Assembly: GCF_029624655.1 (NCBI RefSeq)
Contig: NZ_JARRSA010000001.1
Location: 243,696 to 307,695 of the forward strand
Reading direction: 5' to 3'
DNA from: Roseicyclus salinarum
GTDB lineage: Bacteria; Pseudomonadota; Alphaproteobacteria; Rhodobacterales; Rhodobacteraceae
DNA length: 64,000 nt
The translations under genes were made by a program, and so were the position numbers. Positions 54,578 to 63,868 of the stretch are shown piece by piece. The notes below the pieces were generated by a model that made no database searches, had not been told where the DNA came from, and saw nothing but the letters and a program-made list of their open reading frames with translations. Each line of letters opens with the position of its first letter. Position 1 is the first letter of the stretch.

Positions 54578-55253
54578 TGACGTGGACCTCCGGCTTGGCG
54601 ACTTTCGGCTGTCGGTCGCGACCGAGATCGCGCCGGGAGAGCGGGTCGCGATCCTCGGCGCGTCGGGCAGCGGCAAGAGCACGCTTCTGTCCCTGCTGGC
54701 CGGGTTCCATGCGCCCGATCGCGGCCGCATCCTCTGGGGCGGGCGCGACCTGACAGCGATGCCGCCGGCCGCGCGGCCCATGTCGATCCTGTTCCAGGAC
54801 GGGAACCTGTTTCCGCACCTCACGGTCGCGCAGAATGTCGGCCTCGCGTTGCGGACCGATCTGAGGATTGGCGCGGCCGAGGTGGCGCGCGTGCGCGAGA
54901 CGCTCCGGCGCGTCGGCCTTGGCGGCATGGAGGACCGGCGCCCCGCCGATCTGTCCGGCGGGCAGCAGGGGCGTGCGGCCCTTGCGCGGGTCCTGCTTCA
55001 GGACCGGCCCGTGGCGCTGTTGGACGAGCCGTTCTCGGCGCTCGATCCCGCGCTTCGCACCGGGATGCTGGGCCTCCTGCAAGACCTGTGGCGGGAGCAC
55101 GGGATGACCTTCCTGATGGCCACCCACGATCTGCGCGACGCCGAGCGTCTGTGCGACCGGCTGTGGCTGCTCGACGAGGGGAAGGTGGTTCTGGACCGTG
55201 CGGTCGAAGGCGTGCGCGACGACGCACCGGACGTTCTGCGCGACTGGTTCTAG
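54564..55253 (+). CDS. thiQ: Thiamine ABC transporter, ATP-binding protein
   Basis: 229 residues from the ATG at 54564. Walker A is ILGASGSGKSTLLSLLAG (about residues 29-46), the Q-loop is LFQDGNLFPHLTV, the ABC signature is LSGGQQGRAALARVLL, and Walker B with the catalytic glutamate is VALLDEPFSALDP, followed by THD with the switch histidine. It powers thiamine import with ThiP and ThiB. It ends the riboswitch-controlled operon and is convergent with petC. Confidence 0.95.
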   Translation: MLRLDDVDLRLGDFRLSVATEIAPGERVAILGASGSGKSTLLSLLAGFHAPDRGRILWGGRDLTAMPPAARPMSILFQDGNLFPHLTVAQNVGLALRTDLRIGAAEVARVRETLRRVGLGGMEDRRPADLSGGQQGRAALARVLLQDRPVALLDEPFSALDPALRTGMLGLLQDLWREHGMTFLMATHDLRDAERLCDRLWLLDEGKVVLDRAVEGVRDDAPDVLRDWF

Positions 55254-55261
55254 AAAGCAGA

Positions 55262-55283
55262 ACGCGCCCCCGAGGGGGCGCGT
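55262..55283. terminator. Bidirectional hairpin between thiQ and petC
   Basis: ACGCGCCCCC and GGGGGCGCGT form a perfect stem of up to 10 bp with a tiny GA loop. It fills the gap between the convergent thiQ and petC genes. Confidence 0.75.
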
Positions 55284-55311
55284 CCGACGTGGTCCGAAGG
55301 TCTGTCCGGCG

Positions 55312-56127
55312 TCACTCGGCCGGGGAGGAGCCTTTGACGCGCGACTTGACCGGGGCCCAGATGCGCTTGTTCGTCAGGTAGAGCAGCACCGACAGGATGC
55401 CGAGCATGATGACGGCGGTAAAGCCCATCTGCTTGCGGTCCATCAGCATCGGTTCGGCCGTCCAGGTCAGGAAGGCTGCAACATCCTGCGCCATCTGCTC
55501 GACCGTCGCGGGCGTGCCGTCGTTATAGACCACGGCGTCATCCCAGAGCGGCGGAGCCATCGCGATGTAGCCCGATGCGTAGGTCTCGTTCTCGTAGAGG
55601 ACCGAACCGAACTGTTCCTGCTCCTCGCCCGTGTAGTGGGTCAGAAGCGAGGCGACGTATTCCGGCCCGCCGATGCCCCGGAACAGCTGGTTCAGCCCGA
55701 GGCCGTAGGGGCCGTGGAAGCCTGCGCGCGCCTTGGTCATGAGGCTCAGGTCCGGCGCGTTCTCGAGCGACGACATCGGGAAGTGGTCGTTCGGGGTGGC
55801 CATGCGCCAGTCCTGAAGCTCCTCGTCGTACACCTCGATGAAGTTCATCTCGATGTAGGCGCGGACCTCTTCCTCGGTCAGGCCGGGGCCGTTCTCGGCG
55901 GACAGCGTCCTGAGCGGGACGTAGCGCAGGCCGTGGCAAGCCGAGCAGACCTCGGTGTAGACCTGAAGGCCGCGCTGCAGCTGGTTCTGGTCGAAGCGGC
56001 CGAAGGGACCCTCGAAGGAAAAGCTGTAATCCTCGACGTAACCCTCGCCGCCGGCGGCGAGCGCCGCCCCCGAGGAGAGGGCGAGCGTCGCGGCCGCAGC
56101 AGTGCTGATGGCAAGTTTCCTGAGCAT
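55312..56127 (-). CDS. petC: Cytochrome c1 of the bc1 complex
   Basis: 271 residues from the ATG at 56127, with a signal peptide (1-24, ending ALA). The haem c site is [17 protein letters not shown] near residues 58-74; the methionine ligand is expected in [13 protein letters not shown]-terminal anchor (about 238-256, [17 protein letters not shown]) is followed by a positive tail. It takes electrons from the Rieske protein and passes them to cytochrome c. It is last in petA-petB-petC, 17 bp after petB. Confidence 0.97.
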   Translation of the reverse strand: MLRKLAISTAAAATLALSSGAALAAGGEGYVEDYSFSFEGPFGRFDQNQLQRGLQVYTEVCSACHGLRYVPLRTLSAENGPGLTEEEVRAYIEMNFIEVYDEELQDWRMATPNDHFPMSSLENAPDLSLMTKARAGFHGPYGLGLNQLFRGIGGPEYVASLLTHYTGEEQEQFGSVLYENETYASGYIAMAPPLWDDAVVYNDGTPATVEQMAQDVAAFLTWTAEPMLMDRKQMGFTAVIMLGILSVLLYLTNKRIWAPVKSRVKGSSPAE

Positions 56128-56144
56128 TCTCAGTTTCCTTTCTC

Positions 56145-57497
56145 TCACTCGGCCGGCGTTTCGGTGGCGCCCAGGGTCTTGGTGCCGCCGGTCTTGGCCG
56201 AGAGATTCGCCTTGTAGTCCTGTTCGATCGTCTCGGGCTGCGGCAGCGGCTTCTCGATGACGCCGAGAAGCGGCAGGATCACCAGGAAGTAGGCGAACCA
56301 GTAGGCCGAACCGATGAGCGCGATGTAGGGATAGATCCCCTCGGCCGGCATTGCGCCTGCCCACATCAGGACGAAGAAGTTCACGACGAACAGCCAGAAC
56401 CACCACTTGAACAACGGGCGATAGCGGCCCGAGCGGACCGACGAGGTGTCGAGCCACGGCGCCAGGGCCATGACCACGATGGCCCCGAACATCGCCAGCA
56501 CGCCGAAGAACTTGGCGTCGATGATGCCGCCGGTGAGGAAGCTCGCCAGCATCACCACCCAGACCTCGCCGTCAAAGGCGCGCAGGATCGCGTAGAACGG
56601 CAGGAAGTACCATTCCGGCACGATGTGTGCGGGCGTCACCAGCGGGTTGGCCTCGATGTAGTTGTCGGGGTGGCCGAGGTAGTTCGGCATGAAGCCGACG
56701 ATCGCGAAGAAGACGACAAGGATCACGGCGAGCGCGAAGAGGTCCTTGATCACGAAGTAGGGCCAGAATGGCAGTGTGTCGCTTTCGGCCTCCTTCTTGG
56801 AGGTGCGGCGGACCTCGACGCCCGTCGGGTTGTTGTTGCCCGTCGTGTGGAAGGCCCAGATGTGCACGACCACGAGCCCGAGGATCACGAAGGGCAGCAG
56901 GTAGTGCAGCGACAGGAACCGGTTCAGCGTGGCGTTGTCCACGGCCGGTCCGCCCAGAAGCCAGGTCTGGATCGAGTCGCCCACGAACGGGATCGCGCCG
57001 AAGAGACCGGTGATCACGGTGGCGCCCCAGAACGACATCTGGCCCCAGGGAAGGACGTAGCCCATGAAGGCCGTGCCCATCATCATGAGGTAGATGAGCA
57101 TCCCGATGATCCACGTGATCTCGCGCGGGGCCTTGTAGGAGCCGTAATAAAGACCGCGGAAGATGTGCAGGTAGACCGCCACGAAGAACAGCGAGGCGCC
57201 GTTCTGGTGGATGTAGCGGATCGCCCAGCCGCCGTTCACGTTGCGCATGATGTGCTCGACCGAGGCGAAGGCCAGGTCGACATGGGGCGTGTAGTGCATC
57301 ACCAGTATGATGCCGGTGATGATCTGCATCACGAGGCAGAAGGTCAGCACGATGCCCCAGATCCACATCCAGTTGAGGTTCTTGGGGGTCGGGATCATGA
57401 TCGTGTCGTAGATCAGACCGACGATCGGAAGCCGTTTCTGCAGACCTTTTTCCCAGTCCGCTTTCGGCTCGTAATGGTCGTGGGGAATTCCGGACAT
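56145..57497 (-). CDS. petB: Cytochrome b of the bc1 complex
   Basis: 450 residues with eight expected membrane segments. Conserved features include [26 protein letters not shown] at the first helix, [17 protein letters not shown] and [14 protein letters not shown] (haem histidine region), [18 protein letters not shown], and the PEWYF quinol-site motif in [17 protein letters not shown]. The C-terminal tail is hydrophilic. It oxidises quinol at the Qo site. It is 18 bp after petA. Confidence 0.98.
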   Translation of the reverse strand: MSGIPHDHYEPKADWEKGLQKRLPIVGLIYDTIMIPTPKNLNWMWIWGIVLTFCLVMQIITGIILVMHYTPHVDLAFASVEHIMRNVNGGWAIRYIHQNGASLFFVAVYLHIFRGLYYGSYKAPREITWIIGMLIYLMMMGTAFMGYVLPWGQMSFWGATVITGLFGAIPFVGDSIQTWLLGGPAVDNATLNRFLSLHYLLPFVILGLVVVHIWAFHTTGNNNPTGVEVRRTSKKEAESDTLPFWPYFVIKDLFALAVILVVFFAIVGFMPNYLGHPDNYIEANPLVTPAHIVPEWYFLPFYAILRAFDGEVWVVMLASFLTGGIIDAKFFGVLAMFGAIVVMALAPWLDTSSVRSGRYRPLFKWWFWLFVVNFFVLMWAGAMPAEGIYPYIALIGSAYWFAYFLVILPLLGVIEKPLPQPETIEQDYKANLSAKTGGTKTLGATETPAE

Positions 57498-57515
57498 GTC
57501 TCGTTTCTCCCTCGC

Positions 57516-58094
57516 TTAGCCGAGCAGGATCGTGGACTCGTCCACGAACTCCGCCACGGGAATGGGCAGGTTTTCAGGTGCGGGGCCGCGGCGGATACGG
57601 CCGGCGGCGTCGTAGTGCGATCCGTGGCAGGGGCAGAACCAGCCGCCGAAGTCCCCGGCGCCGTCGCCGATCGGGACGCAGCCGAGGTGCGTGCAGACGC
57701 CGACCTGGACCAGCCACTCGCCGCTGTTCTCGCCGGTGAAGTCCGGCATCGACCGGTTCTCGTCCGTCGCAGGCACGTCGCCCTGCAGGTTCGGGTTGCG
57801 CGCGATGGGATCGACCAGGTCGCCCACGTCGACCGCACGGGCCTCCGCGATCTCTTCCTCGGTCCGGTGCCGGATGAACACGGGCTTTCCGAGGAACAGA
57901 ACGGTCAGCTGGGTGCCGACGGCGACGCCCGAGACGTCAACCCGCATCTGGCTGGCGGCCTGAACGTCGGCGGACGGGTTCATCTGGTTCACCAGCGGCC
58001 AGACGGCCGCGCCGGCGACGACGGTGCCGACACCGGCCGTCGCATAATAGAGAAAGTCGCGGCGTGTGCCGGATTGGTCCTCTGCGTGTGACAC
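57516..58094 (-). CDS. petA: Rieske iron-sulfur protein of the bc1 complex
   Basis: 192 residues. A twin-arginine-like N-terminus ([24 protein letters not shown]) is also the membrane anchor. The 2Fe-2S ligands are in CTHLGCVP and CPCHGSHYD (about residues 130-156), and the C-terminal [10 protein letters not shown] is conserved. It moves electrons from quinol to cytochrome c1. It heads the petABC operon, whose promoter must lie in the 263-bp gap to the right, where no gene is seen. Confidence 0.98.
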   Translation of the reverse strand: MSHAEDQSGTRRDFLYYATAGVGTVVAGAAVWPLVNQMNPSADVQAASQMRVDVSGVAVGTQLTVLFLGKPVFIRHRTEEEIAEARAVDVGDLVDPIARNPNLQGDVPATDENRSMPDFTGENSGEWLVQVGVCTHLGCVPIGDGAGDFGGWFCPCHGSHYDAAGRIRRGPAPENLPIPVAEFVDESTILLG

Positions 58095-58357
58095 GATTTC
58101 GCGTCCCCCTTGGCTGGGGCCCGGGCATGGCCGCCGGGCCGGGCAACAGATTCAGATGCGCATGTCCAGGCGCAATCTGGCTGCGCGGTGTCTATGACCG
58201 GACGAGATAGGCGTCTACGGGACAAACGCGCGCATCCGGGCCGAAATGTCGCATGTCGTGCCGACTGGGTCCAGCGGGCCACGGATTTTCCCTTCATGGG
58301 CGAAAGATAGGCGGATCCGACAGCCTTGAATTGCGGAGCCCGCAGCAGGGCCCGCCG

Positions 58358-58831
58358 TCATGACGCTCGATTCGACAGGATCGGCGACGCAACCGCGTCC
58401 GATCCCGCCAGATCGAGGCGCATCTTCCGGTGCAGAATGCCCGAACCGTCGTCGAATTCCGGCCCTTCCGCCGCGAAGCCGAGGCGCGCGTAGAACCCGA
58501 TCGCCTGCAGCTGCGCATCGAGGGCGGCGCTGGCGAAGCCGTTGCGGCGCGCATGGTCCAGCAGGTGCTCCATCAGCGCGAGGCCGAGGCCGGTCCCGCG
58601 GTGCGGTTTCGCGACCGCGACGCGACCGATCTTCGCAACCGTTCCGTCCGGGATCAGGCGGGCGGTTCCGGCCGGACCCTCCGGGCCGATGGCAAGGAAA
58701 TGCGTCGCGATCTCGTCGGCCGCGTCCCATTCCTCGGCTTCGGGGATCGCCTGCTCGTCGATGAAGACGGCGCGGCGGATATCGAAGCAGGCCTCGCGCT
58801 CGGCCGCGCTTCGCGCCGGGGCGATCCTCAT
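58358..58831 (-). CDS. GNAT family N-acetyltransferase
   Basis: 157 residues from the ATG at 58831, overlapping the upstream GST stop by 4 nt (ATGA). The acetyl-CoA site is in IGRVAVAKPHRGTGLGLALMEHLLDHA (Q/RxxGxG/A), preceded by CFDIRRAVFIDEQAIPEAEEWD and followed by LDAQLQAIGFYARLGFAAEGPEF. It resembles ElaA-type acetyltransferases; the substrate is unknown. Confidence 0.93.
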   Translation of the reverse strand: MRIAPARSAAEREACFDIRRAVFIDEQAIPEAEEWDAADEIATHFLAIGPEGPAGTARLIPDGTVAKIGRVAVAKPHRGTGLGLALMEHLLDHARRNGFASAALDAQLQAIGFYARLGFAAEGPEFDDGSGILHRKMRLDLAGSDAVASPILSNRAS

Positions 58832-59436
58832 GCGGCGGGCGCCGCGGTCGCGGTCATCGACGGGCGGGCCGAAAAGACCTCGAACCACGCGGCAAGCTCG
58901 GGCCGTCCGGCGCGCCAGTCGCGGTCGCCGTGGCGCAGGTCGAGGTATCCGAGCGCGCAGGCGACGGCGACCTGGCCCATGTCGGGACGCCCCTGCAGAT
59001 GGCTCATCCAGCTGCGCTCCACCGCGTCGAGGGCGCGCGCGACCTTGGTCCACTGCGCCTCGAACCACGGCTGCCACCACAGCTCCTCGGGGCGGAAGCG
59101 CTTCTCGTAGACGATGGCGAGCGCCGCCTCCATGATTCCGTCCGCTGTCGCCTCGAGGGTCAGCACCTCCCAGAGCCGCGCCTGCGGATACATGCCCGCG
59201 CCCGAACGGTCGTCGAGGAAGCGGCAGATCACGTTGCTGTCGTAGAGCGTGGGACCGTCCTCGCGCACCAGCGCAGGGATCTTGCCCAGCGGGTTTGCGG
59301 TGTTCACGCGGTCCTCGCCCCCCATCGGCGAAGCCGCCACGTCGACCTCCTGCACGCCGTCGATCCCGGCCTCGGCGATCAGGACGCGCACCTTGCGCAC
59401 GAAGGGCGATGCGCCCGAACCCATGAGCTGCAGCAT
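58828..59436 (-). CDS. Glutathione S-transferase family protein
   Basis: 202 residues from the ATG at 59436. The thioredoxin-like N-terminus has GSGASPFVRKVRVLIAEAG, then NPLGKIPALVREDGPTLYDSNVICRFL with the cis-proline and glutathione site. The C-terminal domain is helical and ends GYLDLRHGDRDWRAGRPELAAWFEVFSARPSM in the family pattern. It is coupled at both ends: the upstream small gene ends on its start and the GNAT gene starts on its stop. Confidence 0.93.
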   Translation of the reverse strand: MLQLMGSGASPFVRKVRVLIAEAGIDGVQEVDVAASPMGGEDRVNTANPLGKIPALVREDGPTLYDSNVICRFLDDRSGAGMYPQARLWEVLTLEATADGIMEAALAIVYEKRFRPEELWWQPWFEAQWTKVARALDAVERSWMSHLQGRPDMGQVAVACALGYLDLRHGDRDWRAGRPELAAWFEVFSARPSMTATAAPAA

Positions 59437-59714
59437 CAGGCGCGATCCATCCGGAACCGGCCGAGGATCGTCGCGTCGATCGCGACCCCGGGCCCGTTGC
59501 GGCCAAGCCGGGCGACGCGGCGGAAGCGGCCGCTGCCGTTGAGCTGGTTGTCCTCGCGCCGGAGCGTCATGCCCTCGGGCGTGGCGTCCATCTCGTCCTC
59601 GACGGGCTGCGACAGCCGCCCCCGTTCGAGGGCGCGGCTCGCGGCATAGGCCGCAAGTGCGACGGCGCCATAGCGAAGGGCAAGTCCGGCGACGGGGGCG
59701 ATCGGCAGGGCCAT
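59436..59714 (-). CDS. Small protein of unknown function
   Basis: 92 residues from the ATG at 59714. One hydrophobic N-terminal segment (about 6-24, APVAGLALRYGAVALAAYA) and then a polar, Arg/Asp-rich part (EDEMDATPEGMTLRREDNQLNG). I do not recognise a family. The TGATG overlap with the GST start supports its being a real coding gene in the leftward unit. Confidence 0.7.
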   Translation of the reverse strand: MALPIAPVAGLALRYGAVALAAYAASRALERGRLSQPVEDEMDATPEGMTLRREDNQLNGSGRFRRVARLGRNGPGVAIDATILGRFRMDRA

Positions 59715-59765
59715 CGGCGCGCATCCTCTCGGCTGTGATGTCTCAGCCAAGATGTAAGCCAGCGC

Positions 59766-60398
59766 TCACGGCTTGTCCATTTCCCCTGAGCCGGCACGCA
59801 TCAGGCGGGCGAGCGTCCCGAGCTCCTGTCCGATGCCCGAACCCGCGATCAGGTCGGCCGCGGCAAGGCGCATCGCGTCGGTCTTGTTCTGGTTCAGCTT
59901 CCAGGTGCCGTCGATCCCGCTGACGGCAAGGCGGAAGGGAAGGATCGTCCGCATCATCCGCTCCAGGGTATCGCCGGTCATCTTGTCGGCGGTCCAGGGC
60001 GTCTTGGGCAGACGGCCCTCGAAATGCGCCGATATCCTGTCGAGGTGCGCGCGCATCGTCGCGGGATCGGCGGGTTCCAGCGTTCCGCGCAGATGCACGG
60101 CGACATAGTTCCATGTCGGCACCTGGTTGGCGTCGCCATACCAGTCGGGCGAGACGTAGCCGTCGGGGCCCTGCACCGCGATCACGGCGTCCGTCTGCCC
60201 CGTGGCCATGCGCGCGATCGGGTTCGAGCGCACGAGGTGCATCTCGGCCTCCGTCCCGTCGGCGTTCAGCAGGAACGGCACATGGGCCAGAAGCGGCCCG
60301 CCCTCGGCATTGACGCACAACGTCCCGAAGCCGCGCGCGCGGGCGAAGTCGAGGCTGGTCGCGGCGGGCGTCGCACGAAAGGCGGGATTGGGGTGCAT
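59766..60398 (-). CDS. FMN-binding negative transcriptional regulator-like (PaiB family)
   Basis: 210 residues. The family patterns AHVPFLLNADGTEAEMHLVRSNP, VAVQGPDGYVSPDWYGDANQVPTWNYVAVHLRG (in two parts around residue 75-105) and the late WKLNQNK stretch are clear. The fold is a split-barrel flavin reductase type; despite the name, direct DNA binding is not well shown for most members. It lies 9 bp before mtaB's end on the same strand. Confidence 0.92.
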   Translation of the reverse strand: MHPNPAFRATPAATSLDFARARGFGTLCVNAEGGPLLAHVPFLLNADGTEAEMHLVRSNPIARMATGQTDAVIAVQGPDGYVSPDWYGDANQVPTWNYVAVHLRGTLEPADPATMRAHLDRISAHFEGRLPKTPWTADKMTGDTLERMMRTILPFRLAVSGIDGTWKLNQNKTDAMRLAAADLIAGSGIGQELGTLARLMRAGSGEMDKP

Positions 60399-60407
60399 CG
60401 GCCGTCC

Positions 60408-61667
60408 TCAGGCAACAAGGCGCCGGCCGTCATGGCCCTCGATCGTGGCCGAGACGATCCGGCCCTCCGGCATGTCCTGCGGGAACGAGACCTCGGCGAA
60501 CTGCTCCGTCCGGCCCAGGCGGGGCGATTCCATCAGGACGGCGTGGGTCCGCCCGACCTGCGCGCCCAGATGCGCGGCGACGGCGCGTTCGCCCAGCGCG
60601 CGCAGCCGCGCCGCGCGCTCGCGGATCGCCCGGCCGTCCACCTGCGGCATTCGCGCGGCGGGCGTGCCGGGGCGCGGGCTGTAGGGAAAGACGTGCAGCC
60701 ACGTCAGCCGGCAATCATCCACCAGCCGTAGCGAATTCTCGAACTGCGCCTCGGTCTCGGTCGGGAAGCCCGCGATGATGTCCGCGCCGAAGGTCATCTC
60801 GGGGCGCAGCGCGCGCGCCTCCTCGCAGAAGCGGATGGCGTCGTCGCGCAGGTGCCGGCGCTTCATCCGCTTCAGGATCAGGTCGTCGCCATGCTGAAGC
60901 GACAGGTGCAGATGAGGCATCAGCCGCGGCTCGGTCGCGATAGCCTGCATCAGGTTCTCGTCCACCTCGATCGAATCGATCGACGAGATGCGAAGCCGCG
61001 GCAGGTCGCCAACCAGACGCAGGATGCGCATGACAAGGTCCCCCAGCCGCGGCGCACCAGGCAGGTCCGCGCCCCAGCTGGTAAGGTCCACGCCGGTCAG
61101 CACTATCTCTTCGTAGCCGCGGTCCACCAATCTCCTGATCTGGTCCACGACGACGCCCGCGGGCACCGAGCGGGAATTCCCGCGTCCGTAGGGGATGATG
61201 CAGAAGGTGCAGCGGTGGTCGCAGCCGTTCTGGATCTGGACATAGGCGCGCGAGCGCGTGCCGAACCCGTCGATCAGGTGCCCCGCCGTCTCGGTCACGG
61301 ACATGATGTCGTCGACGCGCACCTTCTCGGTCTCGCCGACGAAATCCGCCGCAAGGCCCGTCCATGTCGCGGGTTGCATCTTTTCGGTATTGCCGATCAC
61401 GAGGTCGACCTCGGCCATGGCGCGGAACGTCTCGGGCTCGGTCTGCGCGGCGCAGCCGGTGACGACGAGCTTTGCGTCCGGATGGGCGCGCCGCAGCTTG
61501 CGGATCTCCTGCCGGGCCTTGCGCACCGCCTCGGCGGTCACGGCGCAGGTGTTCACGACCACGGTGTCCTCGACGCCCGCGGCTGCGGAAAGCTCGCGCA
61601 TTGCCTCGGTCTCGTAGGCGTTCAGGCGGCAGCCGAGCGTATGGAAGACGGGGGCGCGGCGATCCAT
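60408..61667 (-). CDS. mtaB: tRNA t6A37 methylthiotransferase MtaB
   Basis: 419 residues from the ATG at 61667, overlapping the dapF stop (TGATG). The N-terminal UPF0004 domain has its three cysteines in TLGCRLN, NTCAVT and TGCAAQ. The radical-SAM motif is CDHRCTFC (CxxxCxxC) near residue 150, followed by IIPYGRGNSRS. A short TRAM-like C-terminal region ends the protein. It adds a methylthio group to t6A37 of tRNAs that read ANN codons. Confidence 0.96.
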   Translation of the reverse strand: MDRRAPVFHTLGCRLNAYETEAMRELSAAAGVEDTVVVNTCAVTAEAVRKARQEIRKLRRAHPDAKLVVTGCAAQTEPETFRAMAEVDLVIGNTEKMQPATWTGLAADFVGETEKVRVDDIMSVTETAGHLIDGFGTRSRAYVQIQNGCDHRCTFCIIPYGRGNSRSVPAGVVVDQIRRLVDRGYEEIVLTGVDLTSWGADLPGAPRLGDLVMRILRLVGDLPRLRISSIDSIEVDENLMQAIATEPRLMPHLHLSLQHGDDLILKRMKRRHLRDDAIRFCEEARALRPEMTFGADIIAGFPTETEAQFENSLRLVDDCRLTWLHVFPYSPRPGTPAARMPQVDGRAIRERAARLRALGERAVAAHLGAQVGRTHAVLMESPRLGRTEQFAEVSFPQDMPEGRIVSATIEGHDGRRLVA

Positions 61668-62503
61668 CAGAGCGCCTCCAGGAATTGCGGTGTCAGGGTT
61701 CCGGTGAAGACGTGCGCCGTGGGGCCGGTCATCCAGACGCCGCTGTCGCGCCATTCCACTGCGATCTCGCCGCCGTCGAGCGCGAGGCGCACCTTGCGCC
61801 CGGTCAGACCCCTCCGCACCGCCGCCACCGCCACGGCGCAGGACGACGAGCCCGAGGCAAGCGTGACGCCGGTCCCGCGTTCCCAGACGCGCATCCGCAG
61901 GTGATCGGGTCCCAGGAGGCTTGCGAACTGCACGTTCGTGCGCTCGGGGAACAGGGGATGCACCTCCAGCGCGCGGCCCCGCGCCTCGAGGTCGACCGCA
62001 TTTGCGTCCGCGACGAAGAAGGTGCAGTGCGGGTTGCCCATGGAGGTCGCCACCGGATCCCCCTCGATCGGGAGGTGCAGGGTGTCCGCCGCCTCGGCAA
62101 GCGGGATCTCGCGCCACTCGATCATCGGATGGCCCATGTTGACCGATGTCAGCCCGTGGCCCGCATCCCGCGCCCGCAGGAGTCCGCGATCGGTCCGGAT
62201 CGTGAGCTCGGTGGCGCCGGTCGCGTCCATCTCGTGGCGCGCGATGCAGCGGGTGGCGTTTCCGCAGGCCGCCGACAACGATCCGTCGGCATTGTAGAAC
62301 GTCAGGTGCAGGTCCGCCTCGTCGCACGGTTCGATCACCGTGAGCTGGTCGAAACCGACGCCCCGGTGCCGGTCGGCCATTGCACGCGCCAGCCCCGCGG
62401 TCACGCGGCGGGAGGACACCCGCGCGTCGATGACCACGAAGTCGTTGCCCAGCCCATGCATCTTCATGAAGGGCAGGCCGGATCGGCGTGCGACGTCAGA
62501 CAT
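61667..62503 (-). CDS. dapF: Diaminopimelate epimerase, second active-site Cys replaced by Ser
   Basis: 278 residues from the ATG at 62503. [13 protein letters not shown] opens the family signature, and the first catalytic cysteine is intact in [12 protein letters not shown] (about residue 80). The second active-site block, which usually reads ERGxGxTxACGxGxCA, is [19 protein letters not shown] here, so serine occupies the usual cysteine position. LL- to meso-diaminopimelate epimerisation is the expected role; the substitution may be lineage-wide and active, or may lower activity. It is coupled to mtaB. Confidence 0.93.
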   Translation of the reverse strand: MSDVARRSGLPFMKMHGLGNDFVVIDARVSSRRVTAGLARAMADRHRGVGFDQLTVIEPCDEADLHLTFYNADGSLSAACGNATRCIARHEMDATGATELTIRTDRGLLRARDAGHGLTSVNMGHPMIEWREIPLAEAADTLHLPIEGDPVATSMGNPHCTFFVADANAVDLEARGRALEVHPLFPERTNVQFASLLGPDHLRMRVWERGTGVTLASGSSSCAVAVAAVRRGLTGRKVRLALDGGEIAVEWRDSGVWMTGPTAHVFTGTLTPQFLEAL

Positions 62504-62558
62504 GCGCGGGCATATACATCGCCCGCAGGCACGTTTAAATCCCTCTCGGGTTTTTCCC

Positions 62559-62587
62559 TTGACGCACTTTGCCCGCCTGCGTAGGAA
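62559..62587 (+). promoter_or_regulatory. Probable promoter of tRNA-Lys
   Basis: TTGACG at 62559 and TAGGAA at 62582 are separated by 17 bp, matching the alphaproteobacterial sigma-70 -35 box well and the -10 box weakly. The expected start is a few bases before the tRNA. Confidence 0.6.
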
Positions 62588-62599
62588 CGCCGCCTGAGC

Positions 62600-62674
62600 G
62601 GGCCCGTAGCTCAGTGGTAGAGCAGTTGACTTTTAATCAATTGGTCGAAGGTTCGAATCCTTCCGGGCTCACCA
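62600..62674 (+). tRNA. tRNA-Lys (TTT anticodon)
   Basis: 75 nt, including a genome-encoded CCA. The 7-bp acceptor stem is GGGCCCG paired with CGGGCTC. The D arm is GCTC...GAGC, the anticodon loop CTTTTAA gives UUU (Lys), and the T arm contains GGTTCGAATCC. An integrase gene of the opposite strand overlaps its last 6 nt. Confidence 0.97.
62666..62673 (+). repeat. 8-bp direct repeat at the tRNA 3' end, second copy at 63656-63663
   Basis: GGCTCACC occurs inside the tRNA 3' end and again just outside the integrase start. The two copies are 990 bp apart and flank the integrase exactly. This may be a short attachment core, but 8 bp alone is weak. Confidence 0.35.
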
Positions 62675-63652
62675 TCTTTCCCCACCAGCGCCGGCAGCAC
62701 CTCCGTCAGCGGCCCCGCCGTCCACCAACCTGCTGACGATCTCCGTCCGGCTGCGCAGCTGGTTCGGCTGAAGGTGCGCGTAGCGCTGGGTCATCGCCGT
62801 GGACGAGTGGCCCAGAAGCTCCTGCACCTCGTACAGGCTCACGCCGTTGTTGATCAGAAGGCTGGCGAAGGTGTGCCGCAGGTCATGGATGCGCACGTCG
62901 GGCAGCCCGGCGGCGTCGCGCGCCTTGAAGTAGGCGATGTGGAAGCTGTTGTAGCAGGTTCCGGTGCGCGGGTTGAGAAACACGTAATCGTCCGCGCTCA
63001 CCCTAAGGCCCAACTCGCGCGAGCGCGCCTCGGTCCTGCGCAGGACCTGGATCGCGGCGGCGCTCAGCATGATGCGCCGCGAGCGGCCGTTCTTCGAGAC
63101 GGGCACGCGCCACAGCCCGACGGCGATTTCCATGTCGCGCCACTTGGCCTTGCGCGCCTCGCCCTTGCGCGCGCCGGTGAGAAGCAGGAAGCGGATGAAC
63201 AGCGACAGGTAGGGATGGTTGATGCGGTCGCACTCGGCCAGAAGGCGCGCGATCTCCTCCTGCGACAGGAACCGCTGGCGGTAGTCGCCGGTCGCGAGTT
63301 TCCGCAGGTAGGGCGGCGGACGCACGCCCTCGGGGATCGCGCCCCAGTCGCGGGCGGTCCGCAGCAGCCGGTTCACGAGGAAGATGTGCTTGTTGATCGT
63401 GGTGTTCTTCAGCGCCTCCTGCACCTGGCGCCTGAGCCACGCGTTCAGCGCAAGCGGCGTGATCTCTTCCCAGCGCATCGGCCCAAGGGTGTCGCGCAGG
63501 TGTTTCTCGTAGGTCAGCCGCGTGTGCCGATGCCCCCGCGTCGTGGCAAGGCAGTGCGGGAAGTAGTGCTCGTCGAAGAACGCGTTCAGGGTTTCCGCGG
63601 GCTCGCAGAACGAGAAACCGCGCTCGACAGGATCGATCTGGGGCTCAAGCAT
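62669..63652 (-). CDS. Tyrosine-type site-specific integrase
   Basis: 327 residues. An N-terminal SAM-like core-binding region (LTYEKHLRDTLGPMRWEEITPLALNAWL) leads into the catalytic domain, with the first arginine in LTGARKGEARKAKW (about residue 160), the HxxR in HDLRHTFAS, the histidine in LLGHSSTAMTQRYAHL, and the nucleophile tyrosine in the same segment. Its stop codon lies inside the tRNA-Lys 3' end, so the gene ends on its probable attachment site. It is likely the integrase of a genomic island or prophage that continues to the right. Confidence 0.95.
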   Translation of the reverse strand: MLEPQIDPVERGFSFCEPAETLNAFFDEHYFPHCLATTRGHRHTRLTYEKHLRDTLGPMRWEEITPLALNAWLRRQVQEALKNTTINKHIFLVNRLLRTARDWGAIPEGVRPPPYLRKLATGDYRQRFLSQEEIARLLAECDRINHPYLSLFIRFLLLTGARKGEARKAKWRDMEIAVGLWRVPVSKNGRSRRIMLSAAAIQVLRRTEARSRELGLRVSADDYVFLNPRTGTCYNSFHIAYFKARDAAGLPDVRIHDLRHTFASLLINNGVSLYEVQELLGHSSTAMTQRYAHLQPNQLRSRTEIVSRLVDGGAADGGAAGAGGERW

Positions 63653-63655
63653 TAT

Positions 63656-63663
63656 GGCTCACC
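63656..63663 (+). repeat. Second copy of the GGCTCACC direct repeat
   Basis: It lies 4 bp upstream of the integrase start and repeats the end of the tRNA gene (62666-62673). The next bases (TTCCCAC) resemble TTTCCCCAC found after the tRNA copy, with an indel. Confidence 0.35.
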
Positions 63664-63868
63664 TTCCCACTGCCCAAGACAGAGGAGCGACCGTAAAACG
63701 GCCATTCGTACGCCGCGAATTTCGGGTAGGACCGCGCACCGCAGGATGCGCGCAGTTTAAGGGGGCCCTTGCTGGATCGAGTCTGGTCGTCTCGGCAATC
63801 GATCGACGTCGGTGCGGCGAATTGATCTGCCGCTTTGCTGCTCCCCTGAAGTGCCTCCGGAAGTAATC

